Under the pieces are notes generated by a model, which saw only the letters and a program-made list of their open reading frames with translations, searched no databases and was not told the origin of the DNA. A stretch of DNA of 22,727 bases from a virus. A program made the position numbers and the translations under genes. The stretch is taken from IMG/VR virus record IMGVR_UViG_3300020160_000150, positions 1 through 22,727 of that record. One strand, 5' to 3'. Of the stretch, positions 5,047-13,028 are shown one piece after another; the first letter of the stretch is position 1; every line of letters starts with the position of its first letter.

Positions 5047-5223
5047 ATGAAGAAACCAACTAAGGCCGACAAGAAAGTGGCCAAGGTCATGGGCGAGTTC
5101 AAGCGCGGCACACTGCACGCTGGCGTAAATCCTAAAGGCCCTGCAAAGGCTCCCTTGGCTAAATCGCGCAAACAGGCTATAGCTATCGCTCTGTCTGAAG
5201 CTGGCAAGTCCAAAAAGAAGTAA
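5047..5223 (+). CDS. DUF6496-like small basic phage protein, 58 aa
   Basis: The start is placed at the ATG at 5047 (MKKPTKADKKVAKVMGEFKR), 1 nt after the HNH stop, with AAAGGT about 9 nt upstream. The longer reading from 5011 lies inside the HNH gene. The signature is a lysine-rich N-terminus, the phrase EFKRGTLHAG and the C-terminal SRKQAIAIALSEAGK. This matches small phage and bacterial proteins I know as DUF6496. It is very basic, so nucleic-acid contact is possible, but no function is established. It is usually found near portal and terminase genes. Confidence 0.8.
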   Translation: MKKPTKADKKVAKVMGEFKRGTLHAGVNPKGPAKAPLAKSRKQAIAIALSEAGKSKKK

Positions 5224-5232
5224 GGCTAAAAT

Positions 5233-7599
5233 ATGGCGTATCGCAATAACCGTAAGCCGAGTAAGGCCGACATGGCTAAGAACCAAGGAATGTACCAAGA
5301 TACTGGTGTTCCCAACGCCAACTCTGAACACGGCGATAGCGAAGACGATACCAAAGAGACGGAGATTGAACTCGCTGACGGTACGGAAGTTTCCATTGAA
5401 GAGCCGGATATGGAAGACGAGCAGGTAGAAGACCCTGTATCCGAAGAAGAACTTCAGAACATTATCACCGCCGAGATTGACGACGCGCAGAATTACATCG
5501 ACGATGATATCTCGCCGCAGCGTGCGCTTGCGGGCCAGTACTATAAGGGCGAACCGTTCGGCAACGAAGAGGAAGGCCGGTCGCAGGCAATCTCTATGGA
5601 CGTGCGCGACACCGTGCAGGCCATGATGCCGTCGATTATGAAAGTATTTTTCGCGGCGAACAACGTCGTCGAGTTTGCGCCGAACGGCCCAGAGGATGTT
5701 GAAACTGCGCAGCAAGCGACGGATTACGTCAACTACTGCCTGACACGCGACAACAACCTATTCAACGAATGCTACTCCTCATTTAAGGACGCGCTGATCC
5801 GTAAGAACGGGATCATGAAAGTCTGGTGGGATACCGAAAAAGATGTCACGACCCATTACTTCACGGGTCTGGACGAGGCTACGTTTTCTGTCCTTCAGTC
5901 CGACCCTACCGTCGAAGTTAAGGACGTAGAGATTACTTTCGGCGAGACGATGACCGAAACGCCGATGGGCATGATGGGCCAAACTCAGCCTGCGACCTAC
6001 GACTGTACAGTAGTCCGTACAGTTGAGAAGGGCCGTCTGCGCGTTCAATCCGTACCGCCCGAAGAGTTTCTGATTGACCGCCGTGCGCGTTCTATCGAGA
6101 CCGCCGAGTTTGTAGCACACCGCCGCTACGTCACCGTATCCGATCTTGTAAAGATGGGCTACGAGTGGGACGAGGTTCAAGACCTTGGCTTTGAAACGCT
6201 TGACGATTTCGAAGGCAACCAAGAAGCCTTTGACCGCAACCCGCAAGCCTTCGTTCAAATCACAGGCCGGACAGATACGACATCGCGCAAAGTCCTTTAC
6301 ATCGAGGGCTATGTGTACGTTGACATGGATGGCGACGGGATCGCGGAACTTTGCCGCGTCTGCGTTGCTGGCACAGCCAACAAGATACTTCACTACGAAG
6401 CCTGCGACTTTAATCCGTTCATAGACTTCTGCCCAGACCCAGAGCCACACACATTCTTCGGCATGTCGATTGCCGACGTGACAATGGACATTCAGCTTAT
6501 CAAGTCGAACATCCTTCGTAACACGCTCGACAGTTTGGCGCAGGCGATCCACCCACGCACGGGTGTTGTTGAGGGCCAAGTCAATCTTGAAGATGTAATG
6601 AACACCGAAGTCGGTGGCATTATCCGTATGCGTGCACCGGGTATGGTGCAGCCGTTCACAATGCCGTTCGTCGGGCAGCAAGCTTTCCCGATGTTGCAGT
6701 ACATGGACGAACTGCGCGAGAACCGTACAGGTATCTCCAAGGCCGCATCTGGCCTCGATGCTAACGCGCTTCAGTCTTCGACCCGCGCTGCGGTTGCGGC
6801 CACGATTACTGCTGCGGCGCAACATATCGAACTGATCTGCCGTATCTTTGCCGAGACGGGCATGAAAGACCTGTTCCGCAAGTCGATGCAGCTTATCGCC
6901 AAGAACCAAGACGCACCGCGCATGGTGCGTTTGCGCAACACGTTCGTTCCGATTGACCCGCGTGTGTGGGACACGAACATGGATGTTGTAGTGAATGTCG
7001 CTATCGGCACTGGCAGCAACGAAGAGAAGATGGCATTCTTAGGCCAAGTCGCTGCCAAGCAAGAGATGCTCATGCAGATGGGCGCTCCATTGGTTGACAT
7101 GCAGGGTTACTATAATACACTGGCGCAGATGATGGCGCTGGCTGGATACAAAGACCCAACTGTGTTCTTCAAAGACCCAGCCATGATGCCGCCTCCACCG
7201 CCGCCTGCGCCACCGCAGCCGACACCGGAAGAGATGCTGTCTCAGGTTCAGATGGAAGCGATCCGCGCTGACATCCAGAAGAAGGCAGCCGAACTTGAGT
7301 TGCAGCGCGAAGAGATGCTGCGCAAGGACGACCGTGAGCGCGACAAACTCGACGCCGATCTTATGGTCAAGGCTGCGGAGATTGAAGCCAAGTACGGAAC
7401 GCAGGTCAACACGGCCAACATCGAAGCGTTGATGCAGCGCGACCGTGAGTTCCTACGCCAGCAAGGCGAAATGGATCGAGCAGCCGTGCAGGCCCAACAG
7501 GCCCAGCAAAACGCGCAGATGGCACAGGCCGTCCAACAAGCACAGATGCAACCTGAAATGCCGATGCAACCTGAAATGCCACCAGAAGGAATGATGTAA
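5233..7599 (+). CDS. Portal protein, P22-like, 788 aa
   Basis: The dodecameric portal forms the DNA channel at the capsid vertex and docks the terminase. Recognisable parts are an acidic N-terminal extension (about 30-95), the core with PPEEFLIDRRARSIETAEF (275-293) followed by AHRRYVTVSDLVKMGYEWDE, a DMDGDGIAEL turn (364-373), and the long segment 405-540 containing FGMSIADVTMDIQLIKSNILRN and the RTGISKAASGLDANAL region. These are typical of P22-type portals in podoviruses. Residues 652-665 are proline-rich, and about 666-770 form a Gln/Glu-rich helical or coiled-coil tail, comparable to the P22 barrel. The tail ends with an in-frame duplication of MQPEMP. AAGG lies 8 nt before the ATG. Confidence 0.92.
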   Translation: MAYRNNRKPSKADMAKNQGMYQDTGVPNANSEHGDSEDDTKETEIELADGTEVSIEEPDMEDEQVEDPVSEEELQNIITAEIDDAQNYIDDDISPQRALAGQYYKGEPFGNEEEGRSQAISMDVRDTVQAMMPSIMKVFFAANNVVEFAPNGPEDVETAQQATDYVNYCLTRDNNLFNECYSSFKDALIRKNGIMKVWWDTEKDVTTHYFTGLDEATFSVLQSDPTVEVKDVEITFGETMTETPMGMMGQTQPATYDCTVVRTVEKGRLRVQSVPPEEFLIDRRARSIETAEFVAHRRYVTVSDLVKMGYEWDEVQDLGFETLDDFEGNQEAFDRNPQAFVQITGRTDTTSRKVLYIEGYVYVDMDGDGIAELCRVCVAGTANKILHYEACDFNPFIDFCPDPEPHTFFGMSIADVTMDIQLIKSNILRNTLDSLAQAIHPRTGVVEGQVNLEDVMNTEVGGIIRMRAPGMVQPFTMPFVGQQAFPMLQYMDELRENRTGISKAASGLDANALQSSTRAAVAATITAAAQHIELICRIFAETGMKDLFRKSMQLIAKNQDAPRMVRLRNTFVPIDPRVWDTNMDVVVNVAIGTGSNEEKMAFLGQVAAKQEMLMQMGAPLVDMQGYYNTLAQMMALAGYKDPTVFFKDPAMMPPPPPPAPPQPTPEEMLSQVQMEAIRADIQKKAAELELQREEMLRKDDRERDKLDADLMVKAAEIEAKYGTQVNTANIEALMQRDREFLRQQGEMDRAAVQAQQAQQNAQMAQAVQQAQMQPEMPMQPEMPPEGMM
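7545..7580 (+). repeat. 18-bp perfect tandem duplication at the portal 3' end
   Basis: Bases 7545-7562 and 7563-7580 are identical (each starts GATGCAACCTG). The duplication is in frame and encodes MQPEMP twice, a few residues before the portal C-terminus. It is probably a recent slippage duplication tolerated in the disordered tail. Confidence 0.9.
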
Positions 7600-9419
7600 T
7601 GGCAGCAGTTATGGCTCTAGAGGATATGGCGTTCGGGGACTATGGCCTCGGTGGCCCGCTGCTTGGCGCGGAAGTAGTCGGTTCCGATCTCGCTAACACC
7701 TTGCTCGGTGGTCCTGAGCAGGGTGGCTCGTACACTGGGGGCATGGGTGCTGGCCCCAGCCGGACAGAAGCAGAACGCCTAGCGGCCATATTAAATGTAA
7801 ACCCGTATGTCGCGCCCAGCGCGGATATGAACCTCGACCCGATTACAAGCCTGCGAAGTGGCGGGCAGACCGGTTATTACTTTGCAAACGAACTGGGATT
7901 GCCTGCGCGTTACGGTGATGCGGGGACACCCGGCTTTGTGCCTGTTGACCAGAACGCCTCGTATCGCCTTGTTAAAGGCGGGACAGATGGCAATGTCGTA
8001 TATTCGGGCGCAGGCGAAGCGGGTTTGCGCAACGTATTTGAGCAAGCCAATAAACTTACTTTGGACAATCCCAAAAACGCCTATTGGGGCGTCGAAGTTC
8101 TTGACCCCGCCACTGGCCAATACAAGCGCGTAGCAGAGAACAAAGGCCCGAACGGCCTCGGCATCGTTGGTGACATTGCAGGCGTGGCGCTACCTGTCGC
8201 CGCTGCTATCGCAACCGGCGGCGCAAGTCTTGGTGTCCAAATCGCGGCAGGCGCCGCGGCCGGTGGCCTTGGCGGTTTCTTAGCGGGTAAAGACCCGCTT
8301 ACGTCGGCGCTAATTAGCGGTGTGACCGCTGGCCTTGGCAACGTGACCGGTGCTAACGAAGCGATTGGCGGGGTACTTAGCGACGTAGGCAGTAGTGTTT
8401 CAAATGCCTTTGCGAGTGAAGCTGCAAAAGAAGCCGCCAAGCAGGCGGTGGCTGAACAAATCCTCGTCACTGGCCTTTCAAAAACCGCGCAGGGCGCTGC
8501 GTCTGGATTGCTTCAAAGTGCTGTATCGGGCGTAACTGGCAACTTGTCTTCCCCGACAACCCAGCCAACACCGGCACAGCAACCTGTACAAGAACCTGTA
8601 CAACAACCACCCGCCGAAGCCGCTGTTAAACCTATTGTCGTCAGTGGGGTTAAAGCTGGATCGGGATTGCCATTCGCATCCGCCGTCCCCGTGCCTGTCG
8701 AGGCAATCCTTAACGGAACACTGGCGCAGCCTACACCGAAGCCGCAGCCTACAACGGAAGAGCAGTACGCCGACGAACCTATTGTTGTTAGCGCGTACCG
8801 CCCAATAAACCCCGTTGGCGGTTTCGACCCTACATCTGTTTCCAAAGATTTGATTGGTCTTGGTGGATCAGTGGCCGCAACATTACCTGCGCTCACTGAA
8901 CTGGCTATGGACCCGACGCTGACACAACCACAGCCTGAAGATATTGTCGTGAGCGGTAACCGGCCTGTACCAAAAACCGTCGTTCCTGATGAACTAGCCG
9001 CTATTCTGCCATTGCTTCCGCAACTCGGTATACCGCAGGTTCCAACTCCTGATCCCGCATTGACGGAGAAGGGCGGCGTTCTCGGCACGGGCCTAAACGT
9101 ACCCCAACTTATATCCCTTGGCAGTGTCGGGGCCGATCTTCTGAAAAACCTTTTGGCTGGCGGTGGTGGCGCAGAAACAGGAGTGCCGTATGTTTCTCCG
9201 TTCGGTACAGGCGCGGGCGTAGGTTTTGGCACAGGCCAAGATATGCGCGCCAATCCAACCATCTTAGATTACGAGCGGTATGGTTTCGGCCCAGAAGCTA
9301 TGTTCTTCCAGCCGGGCTACGGCCTCCTTAATTCTGCGGCTCCTGCACCGTCCCCTGCTTTTCTACCTCAAGCACAGCCGATTATGGCAACCAACCCTAG
9401 ATATGAGCCGTTGATCTAA
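7599..9419 (+). CDS. Glycine/proline-rich virion-type protein with repeated IVVSG motifs, 606 aa
   Basis: Starts at the TAATG junction with the portal (1-nt overlap). I do not recognise a named family. Residues 1-185 look folded (Gly/Tyr-rich, with a DPATGQYKRV turn). Residues 190-265 are a Gly/Ala-rich, glycine-zipper-like hydrophobic stretch (VALPVAAAIATGGASLGVQI ...) that could insert in a membrane. Residues 318-345 and 376-390 are Pro/Gln-rich linkers. Four similar motifs follow one another about every 50 residues: QILVTGLSK (287), PIVVSGVK (345), PIVVSAYRP (394) and DIVVSGNRP (448). The C-terminus is Gly/Phe/Pro-rich. Its place between portal and scaffold suggests a virion component, perhaps internal or ejected. 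The IVVSG motifs resemble TonB boxes. Confidence 0.85.
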   Translation: MAAVMALEDMAFGDYGLGGPLLGAEVVGSDLANTLLGGPEQGGSYTGGMGAGPSRTEAERLAAILNVNPYVAPSADMNLDPITSLRSGGQTGYYFANELGLPARYGDAGTPGFVPVDQNASYRLVKGGTDGNVVYSGAGEAGLRNVFEQANKLTLDNPKNAYWGVEVLDPATGQYKRVAENKGPNGLGIVGDIAGVALPVAAAIATGGASLGVQIAAGAAAGGLGGFLAGKDPLTSALISGVTAGLGNVTGANEAIGGVLSDVGSSVSNAFASEAAKEAAKQAVAEQILVTGLSKTAQGAASGLLQSAVSGVTGNLSSPTTQPTPAQQPVQEPVQQPPAEAAVKPIVVSGVKAGSGLPFASAVPVPVEAILNGTLAQPTPKPQPTTEEQYADEPIVVSAYRPINPVGGFDPTSVSKDLIGLGGSVAATLPALTELAMDPTLTQPQPEDIVVSGNRPVPKTVVPDELAAILPLLPQLGIPQVPTPDPALTEKGGVLGTGLNVPQLISLGSVGADLLKNLLAGGGGAETGVPYVSPFGTGAGVGFGTGQDMRANPTILDYERYGFGPEAMFFQPGYGLLNSAAPAPSPAFLPQAQPIMATNPRYEPLI

Positions 9420-9649
9420 TGGACCCTATAACAAAAGCTAACCACGCCAAGCGCCTTCTTGATGATGATATTCTCAAGGAGGCATTTGCCGCAGTGGAGA
9501 AAGATATTTTTGAAGAGTGGCGTATGTCGGCCCCGACCGAGTATGGCGCACGCTCTGACATGTTTCACACGCTCAAAGGACTTGAGCGTTTGAAAGCCCG
9601 CCTACAGGCGATCCTTGATGATGGCTTAGTCGCCAAATCAAGGAGTTAA
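9419..9649 (+). CDS. Small helical protein between the 606-aa gene and scaffold, 76 aa
   Basis: Overlaps the upstream stop by 1 nt (TAATG), and a similar junction precedes the 606-aa gene, so the three genes are translated as a coupled block. The sequence is almost entirely helical and charged: MDPITKANHAKRLLDDDILK, then an EEW segment and GLERLKARLQAILDDG near the C-terminus. Small proteins with this layout are common next to scaffold and capsid genes of podoviruses. I know no confirmed function. A head-assembly helper is an inference from context. Confidence 0.8.
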   Translation: MDPITKANHAKRLLDDDILKEAFAAVEKDIFEEWRMSAPTEYGARSDMFHTLKGLERLKARLQAILDDGLVAKSRS

Positions 9650-9673
9650 CATTTATTTAAAAAGGTGCTATAT

Positions 9674-10684
9674 ATGACGGAACAAGTCGGCAACCCCAGT
9701 GCTGGGATCGGCCTCCACGAAGCAACGTTAGCCATCGACCAACTGCTTGGCCCGGATGAGGACAACCAAGACGCGGCCGAGGCGCAAGAGCCTGAAGAGG
9801 CTCAGGGCTATGAGGAAGAACCTGAAGCCGAGGAATACTCGGATGAAGAAGAAGCCGAACAGTCCGACCCGGATGAAGAGTACGACACAGAAGAGGTTAT
9901 CGAACAGGAACTTCCTGACGATCTAACCATCAAGGTTAAACTTGACGGTGAAGAAACGGAAGTCACCCTTGACGAACTTCGGAAAGGTTATTCTCGTTAT
10001 TCGGATTACACACGGAAAACTCAGGCATTAGCCGAAGAACGCAAGTCGTTCCACGGTGAGGCCGAAGCGATCCGAATGGAACGCGCTCAATACGCGGAAC
10101 TGTTACCGGCGCTTAAAGCGCAACTTGAGGTGCAGTCCGAGGCTGAGCCTGATTGGGACAATCTTTATAACGAAGACCCCATTGAGGCGGCGCGGTTAGA
10201 ACGGCATTGGAATAAGTCTCGTCAGGAACGAGCCGCTAAACTTCAGGCTATTAACACTGAACAGCAGCGGATTGCTGAAGAGATGGCCAAAGAGCAACAG
10301 CGGGCATTGGCTGATATTGTGCAGTCAGAGCGCGCCAAACTCACGGAAGTCATTCCTGAATGGAAAGACGAAAGTACAATGCAAAGCGAAGCTAAGGAAC
10401 TTCGTGAATGGGCTATAAACAATGGGTTTAGTGAACGCGACCTAAGCGCACTTGTTCAAGCCACTCACGTCTCAATCCTGCGCAAAGCTATGATGTATGA
10501 CAAGGGTTCGAAGAAAGTGGAGAAAGTGAAGGCACAGCCAAGAAAGGTTGCGCGGATCGTTCGCCCCGGTTCTTCAGGAACTCAAGTTAACAACCGTTCG
10601 ACCGATGTAAAGAAAGCGTCCCAGCGCCTTGCGCGTACAGGCCGTGTCGCAGATGCAGCGGCCCTGTTGGATAAACTCATTTAA
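9674..10684 (+). CDS. Capsid scaffolding protein, acidic coiled-coil, 336 aa
   Basis: The scaffold directs procapsid assembly and leaves before or during packaging. The start is the ATG at 9674 (MTEQVGNPSAGIGLHEATLA), which has AAGGTG 6 nt upstream, rather than the GTG at 9665 that lies inside that site. Residues about 25-85 are extremely Glu/Asp-rich. A short folded segment (DLTIKVKLDGEETEVTLDEL, then RKGYSRYSDYTRKTQAL) follows, then a long Glu/Gln/Arg coiled coil (about 115-235), and a basic C-terminus that could bind the capsid inner face. This acidic-to-basic, helix-rich plan directly before the capsid gene is classical for scaffolds. Confidence 0.88.
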   Translation: MTEQVGNPSAGIGLHEATLAIDQLLGPDEDNQDAAEAQEPEEAQGYEEEPEAEEYSDEEEAEQSDPDEEYDTEEVIEQELPDDLTIKVKLDGEETEVTLDELRKGYSRYSDYTRKTQALAEERKSFHGEAEAIRMERAQYAELLPALKAQLEVQSEAEPDWDNLYNEDPIEAARLERHWNKSRQERAAKLQAINTEQQRIAEEMAKEQQRALADIVQSERAKLTEVIPEWKDESTMQSEAKELREWAINNGFSERDLSALVQATHVSILRKAMMYDKGSKKVEKVKAQPRKVARIVRPGSSGTQVNNRSTDVKKASQRLARTGRVADAAALLDKLI

Positions 10685-10699
10685 TAAGGATGTGAACTA

Positions 10700-11662
10700 A
10701 TGGCTATTGTAGCAAATACTTTTACCCGGTACTCCGCTATCGGTATTCGTGAAGACCTGTCGAACGTTATCTATAACATCTCGCCAGAAGAAACCCCGTT
10801 CATTTCGAACATCGGCCGCGAGAGCGTCAAGAACACCTACTTCGAATGGCAGACCGACGCTTTGGCTGCGGCTTCAGCTTCTAACGCTGCACTCGAAGGT
10901 GACGACATTTCTTCGTTCACTGCTGTTACGCCAACCGCCCGCGTTGGTAACTACACGCAGATCAGCACGAAGAACGTCGTAATCTCCGGTACGCTTGAAG
11001 CAGTCGATAAGGCTGGTCGTCGTAACGAAATGACCTATCAGCTTGCAAAGCTGGGTTCGGAACTGAAGCGCGACATGGAAAGCGCATTGCTTGCCAACCA
11101 AGCTGCTGTTGCGGGTAACACCACAACTGCACGTCGTACCGCTGGTCTGCCTGCATGGTTGACCTCGAACACTTCGTCCGGTTCAGGTGGTGCAAACCCA
11201 ACTGTAGGCTCGACCCCAACTGCTGCTCGTACCGATGGTACGCAGCGTGCGTTCACAGAAACACTGCTTAAGGGTGTTATCCAGAGCGTCTGGACTTCGG
11301 GTGGCACGCCAAAGATGTTGATGGTTGGTCCGTTCAACAAGACCGCCGCTTCTGCCTTCACCGGCATTGCGACGCGTTATCGTGACGTTCCTGCTGGCCA
11401 GCAGGCACAGATCATCGGCGCAGCCGACGTTTATGTGTCTGACTTCGGTACAGTCAACATCGTTCCTAACCGCTTCCAGCGTGACCGTGACGCGTTCATC
11501 GTCGATCCCGATTACGCATCGTTGGCGGTTCTGCGTCCAATCCAGAAGATGGACCTCGCCAAGACGGGCGACGCCGAGAAGGCTCTCCTCCTCGTCGAAT
11601 ACGGCCTCAAGGTAAACAACCAAGCTGCGCACGGTATCGTAGCTGACTTGACCACCTCGTAA
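10700..11662 (+). CDS. Major capsid protein, SU10/DUF5309-like, 320 aa
   Basis: The main shell protein, HK97 fold. Features of the SU10-type (DUF5309) family are the N-terminal NTFTRYSAIGIREDLSNVIY, then SPEETPFISNIG, YFEWQTDALA, the TARVGNYTQISTKNVVISGT segment, the long helix ELKRDMESALLAN, and the C-terminal IVPNRFQRDRDAFIVDP. The length is normal for the family. A Gly/Ser/Thr-rich loop at about 150-175 may be surface-exposed. AGGATG precedes the ATG. The gene follows scaffold by 15 nt and is followed by the strongest hairpin terminator in the window, which suggests separate dosage control for the capsid. Confidence 0.94.
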   Translation: MAIVANTFTRYSAIGIREDLSNVIYNISPEETPFISNIGRESVKNTYFEWQTDALAAASASNAALEGDDISSFTAVTPTARVGNYTQISTKNVVISGTLEAVDKAGRRNEMTYQLAKLGSELKRDMESALLANQAAVAGNTTTARRTAGLPAWLTSNTSSGSGGANPTVGSTPTAARTDGTQRAFTETLLKGVIQSVWTSGGTPKMLMVGPFNKTAASAFTGIATRYRDVPAGQQAQIIGAADVYVSDFGTVNIVPNRFQRDRDAFIVDPDYASLAVLRPIQKMDLAKTGDAEKALLLVEYGLKVNNQAAHGIVADLTTS

Positions 11663-11679
11663 GATTTGGTCTAACTGGG

Positions 11680-11702
11680 TGAGGGGGCATAGCGCCCCCT
11701 CA
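11680..11702 (+). terminator. Hairpin terminator after the major capsid gene
   Basis: TGAGGGGGC (11680-11688) and GCCCCCTCA (11694-11702) form a perfect 9-bp GC-rich stem with a 5-nt loop, 18 nt after the capsid stop. It is followed by TCTAACTATT, a weak T tract, so termination is probably partial. TCTAACT also occurs just before the stem (11670-11676) and just after (11703-11709). Confidence 0.75.
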
Positions 11703-11721
11703 TCTAACTATTGAGGGTTTT

Positions 11722-12027
11722 ATGAATAAACGCCTTATCAACGACGATGCTTTCACAGGCGTCAAAACTTTCTATGATTACGACGCCGAGAAGGACGAAG
11801 CGATCATCTCGAAAGAGCAAGACGTTTCCGCAATCATCGAGAGTAACAAACGCGAGTTCAACGAAGCGCCAGAACGCTGGGGTGAATGGACAAAGGTTGG
11901 CAGCATCCCGATTTCAGTGTATTACGAACTGGAGCGCCAAGGTATTACACAAGACCAAGAGCGCATGAAGAAGTGGTTGAACGATCCGGACAACCGTTAC
12001 TTCCGTACTAGGCCGGGGACTGTTTAA
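11722..12027 (+). CDS. Conserved phage neck-region protein, 101 aa, function unknown
   Basis: Begins MNKRLINDDAFTGVKTFYDY with GAGGG close upstream. The signatures are the opening LINDDAFTGVKTFYDYD, a central NEAPERWGEWTKVGSIP and a C-terminal WLNDPDNRYFRTRPGTV. I recognise this set from small proteins encoded directly after the capsid gene in many environmental podoviruses. It is soluble, charged and probably alpha/beta. Its position between capsid and adaptor makes a head-completion role plausible, but the function is not known to me. Its stop overlaps the adaptor start (TAATG). Confidence 0.85.
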   Translation: MNKRLINDDAFTGVKTFYDYDAEKDEAIISKEQDVSAIIESNKREFNEAPERWGEWTKVGSIPISVYYELERQGITQDQERMKKWLNDPDNRYFRTRPGTV

Positions 12028-12647
12028 TGGCGATTACGACGTATTCAGAGTTGAAGACCGCAGTCGCCGATTGGCTCAATCGGTCCGACCTAACATCTGC
12101 TATTCCAAACTTTATATCGCTTGCTGAAGCGCAGATGAGCCGCCAAATCCGTCACCGCAAGATGGTGACGCGGGCGACCGCAACTATGGATACGCCGTAC
12201 TTTGCTGTTCCTGCTGACTGGAAAGAAACAATTCGGTTCCAGTTGAACACAAACCCTATCACGCCGCTGCTCTACGTCACGCCAGAGCAGCTTCTCGAAG
12301 ACAGCTTCTCCTATAGTTCGGCAGGCCAGCCACTGTTCTTCACGACCATAGGCCAGCAGTTTGAAGTTCTGCCACAACCCGACGGGTCGTATGATGCGGA
12401 ACTACTTTACTACGCCAAGCTGACGCCACTGTCCGACGCAGCGCCGACTAACTGGCTGCTGACCGAAAGCCCAGACATTTACCTGTATGGCACGCTGGCT
12501 CAGTCCGCGCCGTACTTGAAGGAAGATGAACGCACCGCCATCTGGACTTCTTTGTATGAGAAGATGGTAGAGGATATGCGTATCGCCGACGAGCGCGCTC
12601 GTATTGGTTCGTCTAAACTTAAACCCCGCATAAGGACATTCGGATGA
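12027..12647 (+). CDS. Head-tail adaptor protein, SU10-like, 206 aa
   Basis: The adaptor ring sits below the portal and links it to the tail or nozzle. The N-terminal TYSELKTAVADWLNRSDLTS followed by IPNFISLAEAQMSRQIRHRK is the typical opening of phage adaptors of this type. AVPADWKETIRFQ and the C-terminal PYLKEDERTAIWTSLYEKMV fit the helical bundle plus beta domain of the SU10-type adaptor. The length is normal. The gene starts at the TAATG junction and ends in an ATGA overlap, so it is coupled to both neighbours. Confidence 0.85.
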   Translation: MAITTYSELKTAVADWLNRSDLTSAIPNFISLAEAQMSRQIRHRKMVTRATATMDTPYFAVPADWKETIRFQLNTNPITPLLYVTPEQLLEDSFSYSSAGQPLFFTTIGQQFEVLPQPDGSYDAELLYYAKLTPLSDAAPTNWLLTESPDIYLYGTLAQSAPYLKEDERTAIWTSLYEKMVEDMRIADERARIGSSKLKPRIRTFG

Positions 12648-13024
12648 GTTTCTCCAATTATCTTGAGAACAAGGTTCTCGGTCATGTGTTTGGTGCGGTT
12701 CCGTACACCGCGCCCGCGACTTTGTACGTCGGCCTGTACACGTCTGATCCCGGCGAAGCTAACACAGGGACGGAAGTCTCCGGCGGTTCTTACGCCCGGC
12801 AGACGATTGCGTTTACCGTCACGGCCAACCAAGCGTCCAATACAGCGGCTGTTGAGTTCCCGACTGCGACTGCCTCATGGGGAACGGTAACTTACGCTGC
12901 GGTCTTTGACGCTGTTTCTAGCGGCAATATGCTTGCCTATGGCGCGTTGACCACAAGCAAAACGATTGCAAGCGGTGACGTTCTCCGTATTCCTGCGGGC
13001 GACTTCGACATCAATCTGGACTAA
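12644..13024 (+). CDS. Beta-rich tail-fibre/decoration-like protein, 126 aa
   Basis: Overlaps the adaptor stop as ATGA. Its signatures are an N-terminal SFSNYLENKVLGHVFG, then PYTAPATLYVGLYTSDPGEA, GTEVSGGSYARQTI, and TASWGTVTYAAVFDAVSSGN in the C-terminal half. This matches a widespread small phage protein family often labelled tail fibre protein, found next to neck or fibre genes. It is nearly all beta strand and ends in DFDINLD, as family members do. I infer a fibre base, head fibre or decoration role. The exact role is uncertain. Confidence 0.78.
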   Translation: MSFSNYLENKVLGHVFGAVPYTAPATLYVGLYTSDPGEANTGTEVSGGSYARQTIAFTVTANQASNTAAVEFPTATASWGTVTYAAVFDAVSSGNMLAYGALTTSKTIASGDVLRIPAGDFDINLD

Positions 13025-13028
13025 GTAG

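Noticed and set aside
4981-6909. Long minus-strand open frames opposite the portal (244 and 376 codons).
   Set aside because: They are antisense to a clearly identified portal gene with strong family motifs. The openness is explained by portal codon use.
8513-9262. Minus-strand 249-codon frame opposite the 606-aa protein.
   Set aside because: Low-complexity Gly/Ser/Pro composition mirrors the plus-strand repeats, with no ribosome binding site.
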